From the NCBI RefSeq assembly GCF_003589595.1, contig NW_020653993.1:3311415-3375414 (forward strand): a stretch of DNA of 64,000 bases, in the 5' to 3' direction. The notes under the pieces were generated by a model that searched no databases, had not been told where the DNA came from, and was given only the letters and a program-made list of their open reading frames with translations. Every line of letters begins with the position of its first letter. The first letter of the stretch is position 1. This document shows positions 10,341 through 21,800 of the stretch, in pieces. Position numbers and translations under genes: made by a program. Source of the stretch: Hyposmocoma kahamanoa (taxonomy: Eukaryota; Arthropoda; Insecta; Lepidoptera; Cosmopterigidae).

Positions 10341-10406
10341 TTTTTCGATCAAAATATTTTTAATGTAGTTGTTAAAAACTACATTAAAAATATTTTGATC
10401 GAAAAA
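10341..10406. repeat. Perfect 30-bp hairpin with 6-base loop
   Basis: Bases 10341-10370 (TTTTTCGATCAAAATATT onward) are exactly reverse-complementary to 10377-10406, with GTTAAA between. A perfect match of this length is much better than the other inverted repeats nearby. Confidence 0.9.
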
Positions 10407-11090
10407 TTTAAGTTTAGTTTAAAAAAGTTTAAACTTAGGAAATGATAAACTTAATATATGCTCCGGAATCTTATTGTAAAAACGTATACACTTCCCCATA
10501 AAAGAATTGTTTACCTTCGTTAAACGAAATCGTGGTACCATGAGTAGACAAACGAAATTAAATCCATTTGAAATATCATAAGTAATAAATCATTGGTAGG
10601 TATATGTAAATTACCTATTGAAATACAGCGGTTTTCTTGTAAAATTTCGGGAGGGAAGTTTGTGATATTTTTTTCTATGGCGAAAATTTTAAGGAATCGT
10701 GTTTTCACACCGTATAGTAGTCAGTGTATTTACTCAATTNNNNNNNNNNGGAATCGTGTTTTCACACCGTATAGTAGTCAGTGTATTTACTCAATTTTAC
10801 TATAATATATTTTTTCAAAGTGATTTAGTCAAACTTTTATTGTTATATATTTGAGGTAAAATTGAATACTGTTCATTGTATTTAATCCCGTTTCCTTAAA
10901 GGAATTCAAAAAAACTTGGCACATAGATGTAATTCCAATGAAAGCAAAATGTGATGGTGACCTAGATCTGATGATAGAAATTGCAGATAGATGGGAGAAA
11001 CTCCTCAACAGCGTACAGTAGCTTGTGTTTGAGGTCAGTTTAAAAAAAGTTTATTAGTAAATTATACCTCACGTTTTTATTTTTGTCCTG
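10407..11090. other. Dispersed repeat with a 10-N gap and duplicated flanks
   Basis: The part at 10407-10800 belongs to a dispersed element also present, reversed, at 50285-50345 (GGAATCGTGTTTTCACA). A 10-base run of N at 10740-10749 separates two identical copies of a 47-base piece starting GGAATCGTGTTTTCACACCG. The remainder to 11090 shows no gene; the piece AACTTGGCACATAGATGTAAT near 10914 is a family B fragment. Confidence 0.55.
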
Positions 11091-11247
11091 TGCCTCTACC
11101 ATGAGATTACAGTGACAGTTATCGTTATATATATGTTGTTTCTTCTAACCGCTAGGGGCGCTGTATAATTTGCCATACAAAATTGTGAAGTAATATACGC
11201 GGTCGCTAGCGACAACTGTCACAGAAACCTCGTGGTAGAGGCACTGA
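11091..11247. mobile_element. MITE with GTGCCTCTACCA ends
   Basis: GTGCCTCTACCATGAG and GTGACAGTT on the left are matched in reverse by AACTGTCAC and CTCGTGGTAGAGGCAC on the right. Length is 157 bp and there is no open frame. Confidence 0.65.
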
Positions 11248-11280
11248 ACAATTACACAGAAATCGTATACGAGGTATTCA

Positions 11281-11527
11281 CTCTAAGAGCTGTTCCACAC
11301 TGCAACTTTTAGAAGCGATGCAAATGCGACACAGTCGCTTATCGTCTACCTTTACACACGCGTGCGATTTCAAGCAGCGATGCAAACGAGATGTAAGCGC
11401 GCGACTGCATCGATATAAAAGCGCGATTACATCACTACACTTGGGATTTAAAGGCGATTGCATCGATGCAGTCGCGCGTTTGTACCGATACAATCGACTA
11501 TACATAGCAGTGTGTAACCACTCTAAG
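11281..11527. mobile_element. CGATGCA-rich MITE, copy 1
   Basis: The ends CTCTAAGAG then CCACACTGC and, reversed, GCAGTGTG then CACTCTAAGA are inverted. The interior is a series of GCGATGCAAACGCG, TGCATCGAT and CGCGCG motifs on both strands. A second copy is at 48265-48479 and a short piece at 54536-54578. Frames of 86-88 codons inside it are by-products of the palindromes. Confidence 0.65.
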
Positions 11528-12120
11528 ATATTACGTAATGTCAATACTTACTACTGTTGCTACAATTACAGGGTTTAATAGTAACTTGTAAGCTTTTAAC
11601 TGAACAATTTTGACAGTTCTGTTTGCGCTCGCGTTTGTACGTTATTAACCGATGTATTGTTGCGTAATAAACAGCAGATTAGTGGTCCAGTGCATGTGCA
11701 GCTTGACACTTAAGATTTAAATTAAACTCTATGCCGATATAAGAAAGGTCTAAAGTGTTAAGGTTCATGTGCTTTTTGTAGCAACAGAACACCTTGTTCG
11801 CATCGAAGGGCAGTGCAGTCAAAGGCACAGGAGATCGGATGATCCACAGTCGACGAGGCAATTGTAATGTTAAGGACGCTTCCTTAAAATGGCAAGTTGT
11901 GATCACCATCACTTATCAATAAGTGCACAGTTGTGTCTGTTTCTCGGTTTTAGGAACATATACATGAATCTAAAACGAATTTATGTCGGATAATCACTCT
12001 GATAAAAGCCTTTTCTAGTTTGTAGAAATAAGTATTGATAAAAGTAAAATCACAGGCGGAAAGGGAACTAAAAATTTTTTATACATTTTAAGTTGTTAGA
12101 ATTACTAGTGTGACAGATCG
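11528..12120. other. No gene recognised; small MITE fragment
   Basis: The block GCAGCTTGACACTTAAGATTT near 11699 is an arm of the family represented fully at 17421-17538. Nothing else is supported. Confidence 0.4.
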
Positions 12121-12129
12121 AACACTTAG

Positions 12130-12230
12130 AAAAAATTCTTTAATACGTCTGGATTCGAACCAACGTCTTCCAGCAAACCTCGCCAGACGCTATTCCAACT
12201 AAACCAGGGACCGAACCTTACGAATTTTTC
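12130..12230 (-). repeat. tRNA-derived SINE head
   Basis: On the minus strand GGTTTAGTTGGAATAGCGTC is A-box-like and TTGGTTCGAATCCAGACG is a good B box. The unit is followed by T-rich sequence instead of an acceptor stem partner, so it is SINE-like rather than a tRNA gene. Confidence 0.45.
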
Positions 12231-12591
12231 TATGTGATTGTAGCAGATCTTTGTTTTCGGTTTTTGAGTAAAGAAATCAATTTCTCACAGATGGCGCTAC
12301 GGCAAAAAGTCGTTAAAATGTTTATTTCGCACCCTTTGCGTAATAAGGACACATATGCAAAATGAAAACTTTTCAGGGGAGAAGTTCAAACAGGTTTTTA
12401 TAATTTATAACAGGAGAATTATAAAATTTCACATTATACATAATTTGTTTCATATAGGTCGTATCAGTTTTATGACTTTTTTATTTTTTATAAAACATAT
12501 CACTTTCATGTGTTAAAAGCACTTACTCAGGTTCATTGTTTCAGTTAACTTACTTTTGATTTATTAAGAGACTAAAGGCCCATTTAGATGG

Positions 12592-13339
12592 AGAGAGTTT
12601 AACACACGCTTCGTGACGAAAAATCGTACGCGATTATCGTAAGCAATAATCGCCATAAGATTATCGTATCAAAATGTTTACATTCAGGCAAGAACTAAAA
12701 TCTCGCCTACGATTTGTCATACGAGAGTCGCAAGCAACTTAATCGCCTCCTCGACTGTTTACACAGAGTAATATGTAGTAAGGAGATTGTTGCTTACGAG
12801 TTTTCGACTTGTCTAAACACGATCTCGTATGACATTTTTTCAAGTTCATACTATTATCGTACAAATCGGTTCGAGCCGTTTTGAGTGCGAGAATTGCCAT
12901 TCGAGTTCAGTGATTACTGCGGTATTGAGTATTGACATATTAAAATGACGCAAAAATTATTTCAAATTTGGAACTGCTGATAATAGTAAGTTCATTGCAC
13001 TGTATAGAAATATACATTTATATTTTTTTTTTCCAAATTTTATAACATTTCTTAATCCCAATTTTTTTTTCGTTCACGTTCTTTTAATTCTTGTCTTAGA
13101 AAAGCAGTGATAATCAAAACACCCTCGCGCACTGCACTCGTGGTAGAAACGGCTGGCATAGAAACTCGAAAGACGATTTTTGCTTTCGAGTTCTGTTTAC
13201 ACGGAGACGTTCAATAGTCAAAGGCGAGGCGATTATCGCTCACGTGGACGGTCGATAATCGCGAATGTTTAGACGAGGAAAGCTTTTTATATTCTTTCGA
13301 TAATCGTATCTTCGAGACGATAAACTCTCTCCATCTAAT
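12592..13339. mobile_element. Large CGATTATCG-rich MITE
   Basis: The ends are inverted: TTTAGATGGAGAGAGTTTA at the left and, read from the right, ATTAGATGGAGAGAGTTTA. Over about 748 bp the interior repeats palindromic CGATTATCG, TCGTACGCGATTATCG, GATAATCGCG and ACGAGAGTCGC motifs on both strands. No open frame of significance is present. It is the largest non-coding element in the left part of the window. Confidence 0.65.
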
Positions 13340-13470
13340 ACTGTGTATATATTATTTTGAATTTTATGTATCCTTGTGTTACGGTAAATTTTTCTATGGG
13401 ATATTTAAAAGTATACAACGCGAATCGTCTGAGCATGACAAGTATAATTGCTACATCCACGTTTTACAAT

Positions 13471-13867
13471 CTCAGGCTGCTTTCCCATTTTGACGTGACG
13501 ATAGACAGTCGTGCAGTTTAAAGTGTCGTGGTTTGTTTCACATACAGCACAACTCGATTAAACGTCGTTCACGACTCCTTTGAAGTTATAACAACAGACT
13601 GGCGAAACAATGGGAAGCGCTAGAACGACAGTCGTCTGACGATAAATAAAACGTCACAATAAAAACTGTGACGACAGATGATCGCAGCTACTAGTCACGT
13701 CTTATTCATCCAACAGAACAGCTGTGCATCAAACGATGTCGTGCAACCGTTCGACGTTAAAAAAAATATCCATGACACAGTCATGACAGACAGTCGAGAT
13801 ATAGCTAGAAGCGACAGTTGTCCAACGATAAATAAAACATTACGACATAATGGGAACGCGCCCTTAG
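13471..13867. mobile_element. Palindrome-rich MITE, CGACAGTCG family, copy 2
   Basis: The ends are CAGGCTGCTTTCCCATTTTG and, from the right, CTAAGGGCGCGTTCCCATTA. The interior repeats GACAGTCGTC, ACGATAAATAAAACG and GACGACAG. It aligns along most of its length with the copies at 1706-2161 and 29235-29539. Confidence 0.7.
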
Positions 13868-14115
13868 TGGTAATTAATTACAAAAAAAGAATGCCGAATA
13901 GTGTAGTGGTAGGGCAGGGTGTAGTGGTATGAAAGATGATGTAATGACCAGGATAGAGAGAGGGATGGTTTGGTGGTCATGTAGAAAGAATGAATGTTGG
14001 TAGACTGACGACACAAATTTATAGAGCGAATGTAGATGGAGGCGTGGGTAGAGGTCTACCTTGGCGTACATATCTCAATCAGACTGGGGATGTCTCTAAA
14101 AAAGGCCGGGTTAGA
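13868..14115 (+). pseudogene. LINE ORF C-terminal fragment, interrupted
   Basis: The plus strand encodes, with frameshifts, a LINE C-terminal stretch with HVERMNVGRLTTQIYRANV and GRGLPWRTYLNQTGDVSKKG. The reading is cut at about 14115 by a family A repeat, and the LINE 3'UTR resumes at about 14421. The clade cannot be fixed from this piece. Confidence 0.5.
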
Positions 14116-14420
14116 AATACCAAAAATAAACAAGTAGCAGTAGAGCTTGTGAAAAGAGTTCGTCCAGGGAAGTTCTGCCACCTTGCCTATTGATGCCACC
14201 ACGCAGTAGTGTGAGCATTAATGCGTTCCGGGTTTGAAAGGGACCGATGAAATCACAGGCACATGGGACTTGTCAACTTATGTCTAAGAGTGACAGACGC
14301 AGTGGCAGTGCCCGTCAGATCTTTGCGATTTAAAGCTCGTAAATGGCACTGCAACTGTTATCGAAAGGCCTGTCGCTTACCACCAGGCCCACGACTTGTT
14401 TGTCCCGTCACTTGATATCA
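14116..14420 (-). repeat. Dispersed repeat family A inserted in a LINE remnant
   Basis: Read on the minus strand, the copy runs TGATATCA, GGGACAAACAAGTCGTGGG, GACAGGCC, CAGTTGCAGTGCCA, AAAGATCTGACGGG, CACATTAATG-type core, AGGTGGCAGAACTTCCCTGG and CTTTTCACAAGCTCTACTGC. Its flanks are two parts of the same LINE, which shows the order of insertion. Confidence 0.6.
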
Positions 14421-14530
14421 TAAAAAAAGACTGATGGAGTAGAGGAGGAGAAGGGGGTTTGCCAGAAGCGTAGTAGGAGACCCATAGTATCTGCCTGCTC
14501 CGGTAGGAGACAGGCTTGATGATATGTGTG
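14421..14530 (+). repeat. Continuation of the interrupted LINE 3' end
   Basis: The block GAGACCCATAGTATCTGCCTGC then CCGGTAGGAGACAGGC and TGATGATATGTGTGTAA matches the expected 3' end of the LINE piece at 13868-14115. Confidence 0.4.
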
Positions 14531-15224
14531 TAATTAATATTTCAAGTTGTGTGAAAAAAAATGATACTTGTATGTACATACGGATATGTATCCGCTAACT
14601 AAAAGTGACAAAATAATTTTTTGAGATATCATAAAAAACGAAAACCCAGTTTTAGAATATCGATATTGTTCAATGATATTTCACCTATGCATTGTTAGGG
14701 TAAGTTTCGATAACTCGAATACTTTAACTAATTTTAAAAGAGAATTTTGTGCTCTTTTTCTATCTAAAACGGATACTTGACCATTTGTCACATAGCCGCG
14801 TTTTAGTTAGTGGATGGCAGATATAGTAGTGATGAATTACTCGATGTTTATGTTTATTGTCAATAAAAGTGGGGTGGAAGGAAAAGCAATCTTATCTGTC
14901 AATCTTATATTTATATTTAAAGTCAGCTCTATGCCGCAGACATACGAACGGTTCAAAGTAACTAGCTTGCTATGCTCTACATAACTTTTGAGTAGAATAT
15001 AAGAAGTTTAAAAACAAACTCTGAATTATATAACAAGATAACAAATGGAACAATGGTGACAACTTTGTGACGTCATTTTATTAACCTCCAATGTAAAAAA
15101 GGGGAATTCTGGGGGGAAATTTGAAGCCTTCGTCTGTATATTGTGTAGGTCAGTTTCAAAATTGGCAACATGGCTAGTGCACGAATCTATCTATTATTTC
15201 ACTTACAAAAAATAAATTATTGTC
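14531..15224. other. Probable 3'UTR and downstream flank of UVRAG
   Basis: No other gene is visible. On the minus strand an AATAAA (plus-strand TTTATT at 15077-15082) lies about 145 bases past the UVRAG stop codon and is a reasonable polyadenylation signal. Confidence 0.4.
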
Positions 15225-15866
15225 TTAATCCTGTTCATTTATTTCTACTTTATTTTGTTCTTTTATTATTGCGTCTATGTCAGTTTTCTGTAAAGATCTT
15301 TCCTGTACGTCTGTCAGTGTGTCTGTTTGCCCAGTATCCAATATAGCCTCTGCACTAGGTATCACAATGACATCAGTAACAATTTTGGCACAAGCAATGT
15401 CACAAACACCATCTGTGTTACCCTCACAGTTTTTGCACATGTCCTCATTGTCTATTTCACTCCGCCTTTCCATATATTTTGCTATATCTATACTTTCATC
15501 TATATGTTTCGCTATATCGAGCCCTTCCTGTGTTTCAGATTTGTTAGTAGTACAAAATTCGTTAATTTCTGTACAAATTTTCTTAACATTGTCATCCAGA
15601 CAGGTGGTACAAATTTCATCTTGATTATTACTCGATATTCGTACTAATTTTTGACTTTCAATGTTGAGTAAATTTGTATCTTCGCCTAATGTGAATACGA
15701 TTCGGTTTTGATTATCGTGCTTTTCGGAGATTCGTGATATTTCTGAATCAGAAATATGCGTTTTTAGGTTTGTTACATCTGTTGTTTGTGTGGTTAGTTT
15801 TGTGTCGTATATGTTTGGTTCGCTTCCCATTATTGAGGTTGTTGATGCGTCCAGGGCTGGTGAATC
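15225..15866 (-). CDS. UVRAG: UVRAG exon 10 (acidic tail, stop codon)
   Basis: 642 bases including TAA; acceptor TAAATTCTTTGCAG in phase 0, matching exon 9. The 213 residues are acidic and low in hydrophobics, with a run of spaced cysteines (EICTTCLDDNVKKICTEINE, CKNCEGNTDGVCDIACAK). No family domain is recognised in it. The link to exon 9 crosses 5.9 kb and rests on matching phase and strand, so it is the least certain join. Confidence 0.62.
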   Translation of the reverse strand, partial: DSPALDASTTSIMGSEPNIYDTKLTTQTTDVTNLKTHISDSEISRISEKHDNQNRIVFTLGEDTNLLNIESQKLVRISSNNQDEICTTCLDDNVKKICTEINEFCTTNKSETQEGLDIAKHIDESIDIAKYMERRSEIDNEDMCKNCEGNTDGVCDIACAKIVTDVIVIPSAEAILDTGQTDTLTDVQERSLQKTDIDAIIKEQNKVEINEQD

Positions 15867-18832
15867 CTGCAAAGAATTTAGTTTTTTAATTATTAATATA
15901 CAGCCGTGGAAGAAATGAATATGGAAGAAATAGGATAATTCCGACGGCCTACAGATCGTAGTATTTATGAGGTTTGTTTGAATTTGGACAAATTGTTTTG
16001 GTATGATAGAAATATTATATATGATAGAATAGCAAAGTTAGGTCATTCATTTCATGGCCTTTGTCAAGAATGGAAGTACCTTACAATATAATACAATAAA
16101 TATGGATCGAGATTTAAAAAATTCAAAATGATCTCACTCGAAAAGCGCAGAGATCTATTGGGCCTAGCCTTCCTTCACAAGTTATTTACGAACAAGATTG
16201 ACTGCCCACAATTAATATCAATATCCAAACTAAGCGTTCTCCATCGCTACCCCCGTAAAAAGATCGTTGCTCTTCTGTCACCACCACACAGGAGAACTAA
16301 ATTAGGTCTCAATTCACCGGTCAGCCGTCTGTTCAGACTACACAATGAGTATAGTGCAACAGGAGATATTTTCTCGGACTCGATAACCGATCTCCGCAAG
16401 GCAATCCTTAGCAAGTAAACTAGCAGTAATCTTGGCATTAATTGCAATAATTTATATTACACTCAACCTTTACATTTAGGATGTATATTTTTATTCTGAT
16501 TATCACATTTTATCGTTATATTCCGTTTGTTCTTTTTATAGAATACTTTTTACAGAATGTAATATTAAGGCTATTGCTGCTCAATTTAATGCAAGCTGTG
16601 TTTCACCTTTAAATACCTGTAAGCTGTGTTTCACCCTTACTAATGTGAAACGTACATGTATCAATTGCTGATGAACTTCAATAAATAAATAAAATATAGG
16701 CTTGATCACAATTTCAACTGATGTTAAAAGACGATAAAACCGACGGCAGTACGCGTTTCTCTGAAAAATACCTATTCATTCTGGTCTTGAAAAGCCTTAA
16801 TTTGTACTTGAAACACAGATGACGTAGTGTATTGCATTCACTTGTTATACGAAACGTTTTTCGAATGGAATGGGTGGTACAAGTACCTGTCGTTCACCTT
16901 CTCTAGGACTTCTGCGTAAGAGGCACGAGAAAACCGTTAAGTCATGTAGATCAGATAAAAGGTTTATTGCACGAAAAAGCTGATGAGAAGTAGTTGAGTG
17001 AAAAAACCGAAGAATGGTTCCATTTTTCCGATGGTTTGTGTTAAAGAAAAATGTAAAAGTAAATTCTACTGCCCCGTGGACGAACGATTACCGTGCTGGT
17101 CCGCCACGCAGAGGTGTGTATCCAGGGCAGCCGCGATACAAGGTTTCCCTAGTGCGGAGCTATGTGTGTAACACAAACACGCTTAAAGCTTCTTCATGCA
17201 TATTATGTTAAGCATTTACGTGCATGCGTTAGTGATAAGATGTTCTTAAGCATTACGGGCTGTGGTAGAATATCAATTATATCTACTATATATCTACACC
17301 ATGGTCATCGGTAGTTGAGTATAGACCTTATTAATATGTTATTTTGATTTTTGAGTACTTAAATTTTCACTATTATTATAATAATTATAACTAAATTAAA
17401 TATTAAGTTACTTTTCAAGTGTACAGTCAAGAGCACGTCAAGCTTGACACTTTGAACTTTGGACCGTTATTATCGTAAGCGGCATAGACTTGGATTTAAA
17501 TCTTAAGTGTCAAGTTTGACGTGCTCTTGACCCTGTACTAAAACCATTGGACCTTAAAAATAATACCTGAATAAACAATTATATTATTATTATTATAAAC
17601 AAATTGTAAAAAGAGGAACAAATTGCGCGTCGCAGTTCGTTTGAGCGACCAAATGGCATGTCATTCGTATGTATGAATAAAAAAATTGTATAAAATAACT
17701 CCTGTAAAGTGATAAAATGGAATGGAGTAACATATTTTCAGTAAGTAGTCTATTGTATTATCATACGGTTAAGTGTTAATTTGTTGATAGGTCAATGTAA
17801 TTACATTTCAATTCTAACACCAACTTCACTTAGCTCACCGTAATATTGCAAGCAATAACGAAACTTTGTGGCATAGCCCAAGACTGACACAGAGGCGTAC
17901 CGTCGATTTCTGCCGCCTGGGGTCAACCTTGCTGCCCCCTCTATTTTCGCGATTACAAAAGTAGTTTGGTTGGGAAGGCTAGACTCGATGTGTTTTTATG
18001 TTCGCCTGCCATGAACCTTTGTATTGTTCTGGACATCATTTTCTCAATTTTTTTTGTATAATAACGCACACACTCAACACAGACCCGCACTAGGGAAACC
18101 CTGTGTCGTGGGTGCCCTGGACACACACATAGACAACCACAAATTACACCCAAACTCACGAGAGAAATAAATGTAGGCCATACAAATATTTCTCCCGGCC
18201 CGGGAATCGAACCCGGGACCTCAGAGATAGCGACACCATGAAAACCGGTGTGCGAGTCACCGACTGAGGCCATCATAAGTAGAACAGATTAGATTAAAGG
18301 TCTCCTTGCCTAACCAGAACTTCACCTGATGCTAATCAAAGATGTTACGCGTTTTAATATTAGATGTATCATTTGTGTATAAGTGGATTTTGTATGTATA
18401 TGTGGCCTAATTCGGTTATACTTTTTGCAATCAGTTCCAACTTTATAGTTAGGAAATAAGTCGTTTTTACTTTTCTTTTATATATAATTAAGTTTGTTTG
18501 ATAGTTGAATGGTGTTTGCATACATAACATAATATTATCAATTAATTATAAATAAATTATAAATAAATTAACAATAGGTATAGATATAGTTAAGCATCAC
18601 ACATTTTGTCGCATCATAAATTAATTGTACGCATATTGCGAATTTAAGTAAGTCAATGTTTTTGTAGTATTAGTTTAGTGCGCCTGCGACGCACTCCCTG
18701 GGCTCCGCATAATACCAGCGACGTGGCTGTTCTCAGCCACGGCACATGCTGAGCGGTGCCCATTCAGTATCAGTAATTTTAGTTTTAATTTATTTTTATG
18801 TACATACAATTTAAGGGTACTGAATAAATGTT

Positions 18833-18868
<36 letters not shown>

Positions 18869-21800
18869 TTTCTCTCGTAAGTGCTTATTCAGTCTAAACA
18901 ATTTCTTATTGTCGATGGCATATATACAGTATATTATTGCGGCCCCAAACTCATCCACACTTTAGTCTATAATATTTAAATTCCTTTTTAAGGCAAACAG
19001 CTGAGCGCTAAAAACAACTCCGGTGAGTAGTGAATGACCTATTTTGTCACTCAAGTTTGGCAAACGACCAAAATTTAGTGGCTAATTTGTCACCAGCGAA
19101 TATAATTAAATCAATAATTACGACTAGTACAAAGTAGCAGGTGTTTGACCTTTGAAACAATACATATATAATGATAAAATATGTCAAATATATTAGGTTT
19201 TCGCGATTGTTACACAGTGGAAATGAAGCTATTTTTTATTCGGATTTAAATCGCGTATATTTGTTATTCCAAACAAACCAACGTTTCGGACTCTTTACAG
19301 ATCCCATTTTTAACTGACTTCAAAAAAAGGAGGAGGTTCTCAAATTGACTGCATGTTTTTTTTTGTATGTATGTTACGCGATAACTCGCATTTGTGATTT
19401 TGATGATTTTTTTTTTGTTGGAAAGAGGGTACTTGGAGTGGTCCCATTTAAATTTGAACAAAATATTCCACCTCTAAGGATAGCACACTAGGGGATGAAT
19501 GACGGTTGAGGTCGGGTTTTTTAGTACTCTGTACTGAGATTATAGTTCCCCAGTTTAGTGAACTGTGACCGCGTTTAAGATTAAAAGAAAAAGAAATATT
19601 TTTAACTCATGTATATATTTAGGAAATGAAACTATTTTTCCGGATTTAAATCGCATATATTTGTTTTTTCAAATCAATTTTCAAAAGTTCATGTATATAT
19701 TTTTATTGCGGCGCCATCTTAAGTAATTTAGCTACTTCAAATTGACAAATATGAACAATTGTCTATACACAAAAACAACCCCTAGAGTTTCTTGTTCTCT
19801 TTACTTTTTTTGTAGTGGAATTTAAGATTTAAAGAAGATATTTTTGATTTGTCAAGGACGCATCGCAATTGCATATTGGTGGTGGTTACCATTTTTCATT
19901 AGTTGTCATGTTTTTTAAATTTATTTATTCAAAACACAATACTTAAATTAAAAATTATAGTAAGTAAGACTACTTTCAAAAACCTTTCAAGGGTTTATAC
20001 GAAAGAAGAATATATCGCTAATTAACTCGCCGCTTTTGTTATAAGTATGACATAACCCAAGTAGTACTTTTCAAAGCCTGTTTGCATTTTTTTAGCATTT
20101 GTAAACCTATTTATGCAGCTGTACCGGTATTTTGTTTTGAATGTCAGGCAGTATGTACTTGAATGGGAGTTTTAAATTATCCTAAGTCTACAATTTAGTG
20201 TGTACTCTAGCCAAATATGATATAGAATAAACTGTTAATTAAAAAAAAAATTATTCATAAATCATACGATCAATACGTATTTTATAATAATAATTGGCCA
20301 GTCAAGTATTACTTCCACATAACTCAATTACCTACTAACCAGGACTTGGGCAGAGCTAGCCTAAATAATATGCTTTGATAAAAAATGTTTTTTTCCTATG
20401 CCATCATTGGTTAGCAACATTTTATTATTAAATATTCTGTATCGAATTTGGCTAGAGTATAACTGTATAAACCATGCACCAGCACCACAATCAAGGTAAA
20501 ACAAAACCTTTATAGCTTATAAAATCTATCTACAATGTGTCTGCTATATACAAAACAATAAAACAGTCAACTTACATTACGACGTAAACTTTCACCAATA
20601 GCAACATTCCTCCACAAAAAATTCTTGAGCAAAAAAGTGCATTGTGTGAAATAAACAAAACACGGTGCGTATATCGTCGGTTAAAAGGTAAAACTCATTA
20701 AGTGACATTTTGTTCAAAAACTAGATTTTTTCAATTTTGCTTTATTGGGAAGAACATCTATGACAAGAAAAATTCAGTAAGTCTGTGGTGTCCTTCATGT
20801 TTTAATACATACCAGTCCTTTAGTGATTTTCCATAATGAAAAAATACAAAATCTTAATTATCTCCCTTTGGCCAATTAGGCTATTAGTGAGTTTTACCTT
20901 TTAACCGACGATATGTTAGTATTATAAATGTGATGGCAAAAAAAAAATTAAAAATGAACATATTTTAGGTAAGTAATTGTTTTTTGAACTCCCACACTTG
21001 GCCCCAATAGCATCTTTGTTGTTAAGCGGTAATGCGACCGACCATATTTGTTCATACAGTCTATTGTTTTGTTTTATTATGATATCAATTAACAAGACGA
21101 ACAAGTCATGGATCTTGTGGTGAGTGGCACACCAATCCATTGCAGTGCCACTAATAACTTTAAATTGCAAATATCTGAGGGATACTGCCGTTACGCCCGT
21201 CACTCTGAGACTAAAGTTGACAAGTCCCACCACGATGACGTGCCTGTTGTTTCACCAGCACCCCTTCAAAACCGGAATGCAGTAATGCTCATTTTACTCC
21301 TTGTCGGCAGAAATAGGACAGGTGATAAGGCGAGGAAGTAGAGCTGGACAAACTCTTTCATGATGAGCTCCAATGCAACTAAAAGTGCCTTTAAATTTTT
21401 TTCGACTTCTTAGTGTTAGTTTTTTGGCTCCTCGCGGATAGCGTATTGAGACCACGACAATAGAGCTAAATTTTATTTGGTTTTGTATTTCAAAATAATG
21501 AGAAATCTTTGCCGTCAAACGGTATATTTTTTAACCGACCAAAGGACATAAAAATCTAAGGTGAAATGTCATATAATAGCAAATAAATAAAACAATTTAC
21601 AATTTATCCTATGAGTTAAGAAGGTTGATAGATACTTATTTACAGTGGGTAAATTGAGATAAACTTTTGAAGCCGTAGAACGATAAAAACAAACGACAAT
21701 GTATAATCAAAAACAGAATGTGCAAAAGAACAGTGGTCACATTACCCGTCATGCATTTTTCTGTCATGTATAGTAAATTAAGTTACCTGATCATCATGAT

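Larger units (their letters stand above)
15867..21786 (-). other. UVRAG intron 9, filled with repeats
   Basis: Items inside are listed separately: a LINE 3' half, a truncated SINE, a small MITE, a full SINE, a LINE tail with CTTT microsatellite, family B and Penelope-type pieces, a MITE and a family A copy. Stretches 15867-16080, 17540-18050, 18280-18650 and 19690-20660 show nothing I can name. Confidence 0.5.

Noticed and set aside
11278..11578. Two overlapping frames of 86-88 codons on opposite strands
   Set aside because: They lie inside a palindrome-rich MITE; the symmetry produces open frames on both strands.
17953..18276. 107-codon frame that looks like a secreted cysteine-containing protein
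   Set aside because: It is the antisense reading of a tRNA-derived SINE. The same PGSIPGPGEIFVWPTFISLV-type translation recurs at every SINE copy.
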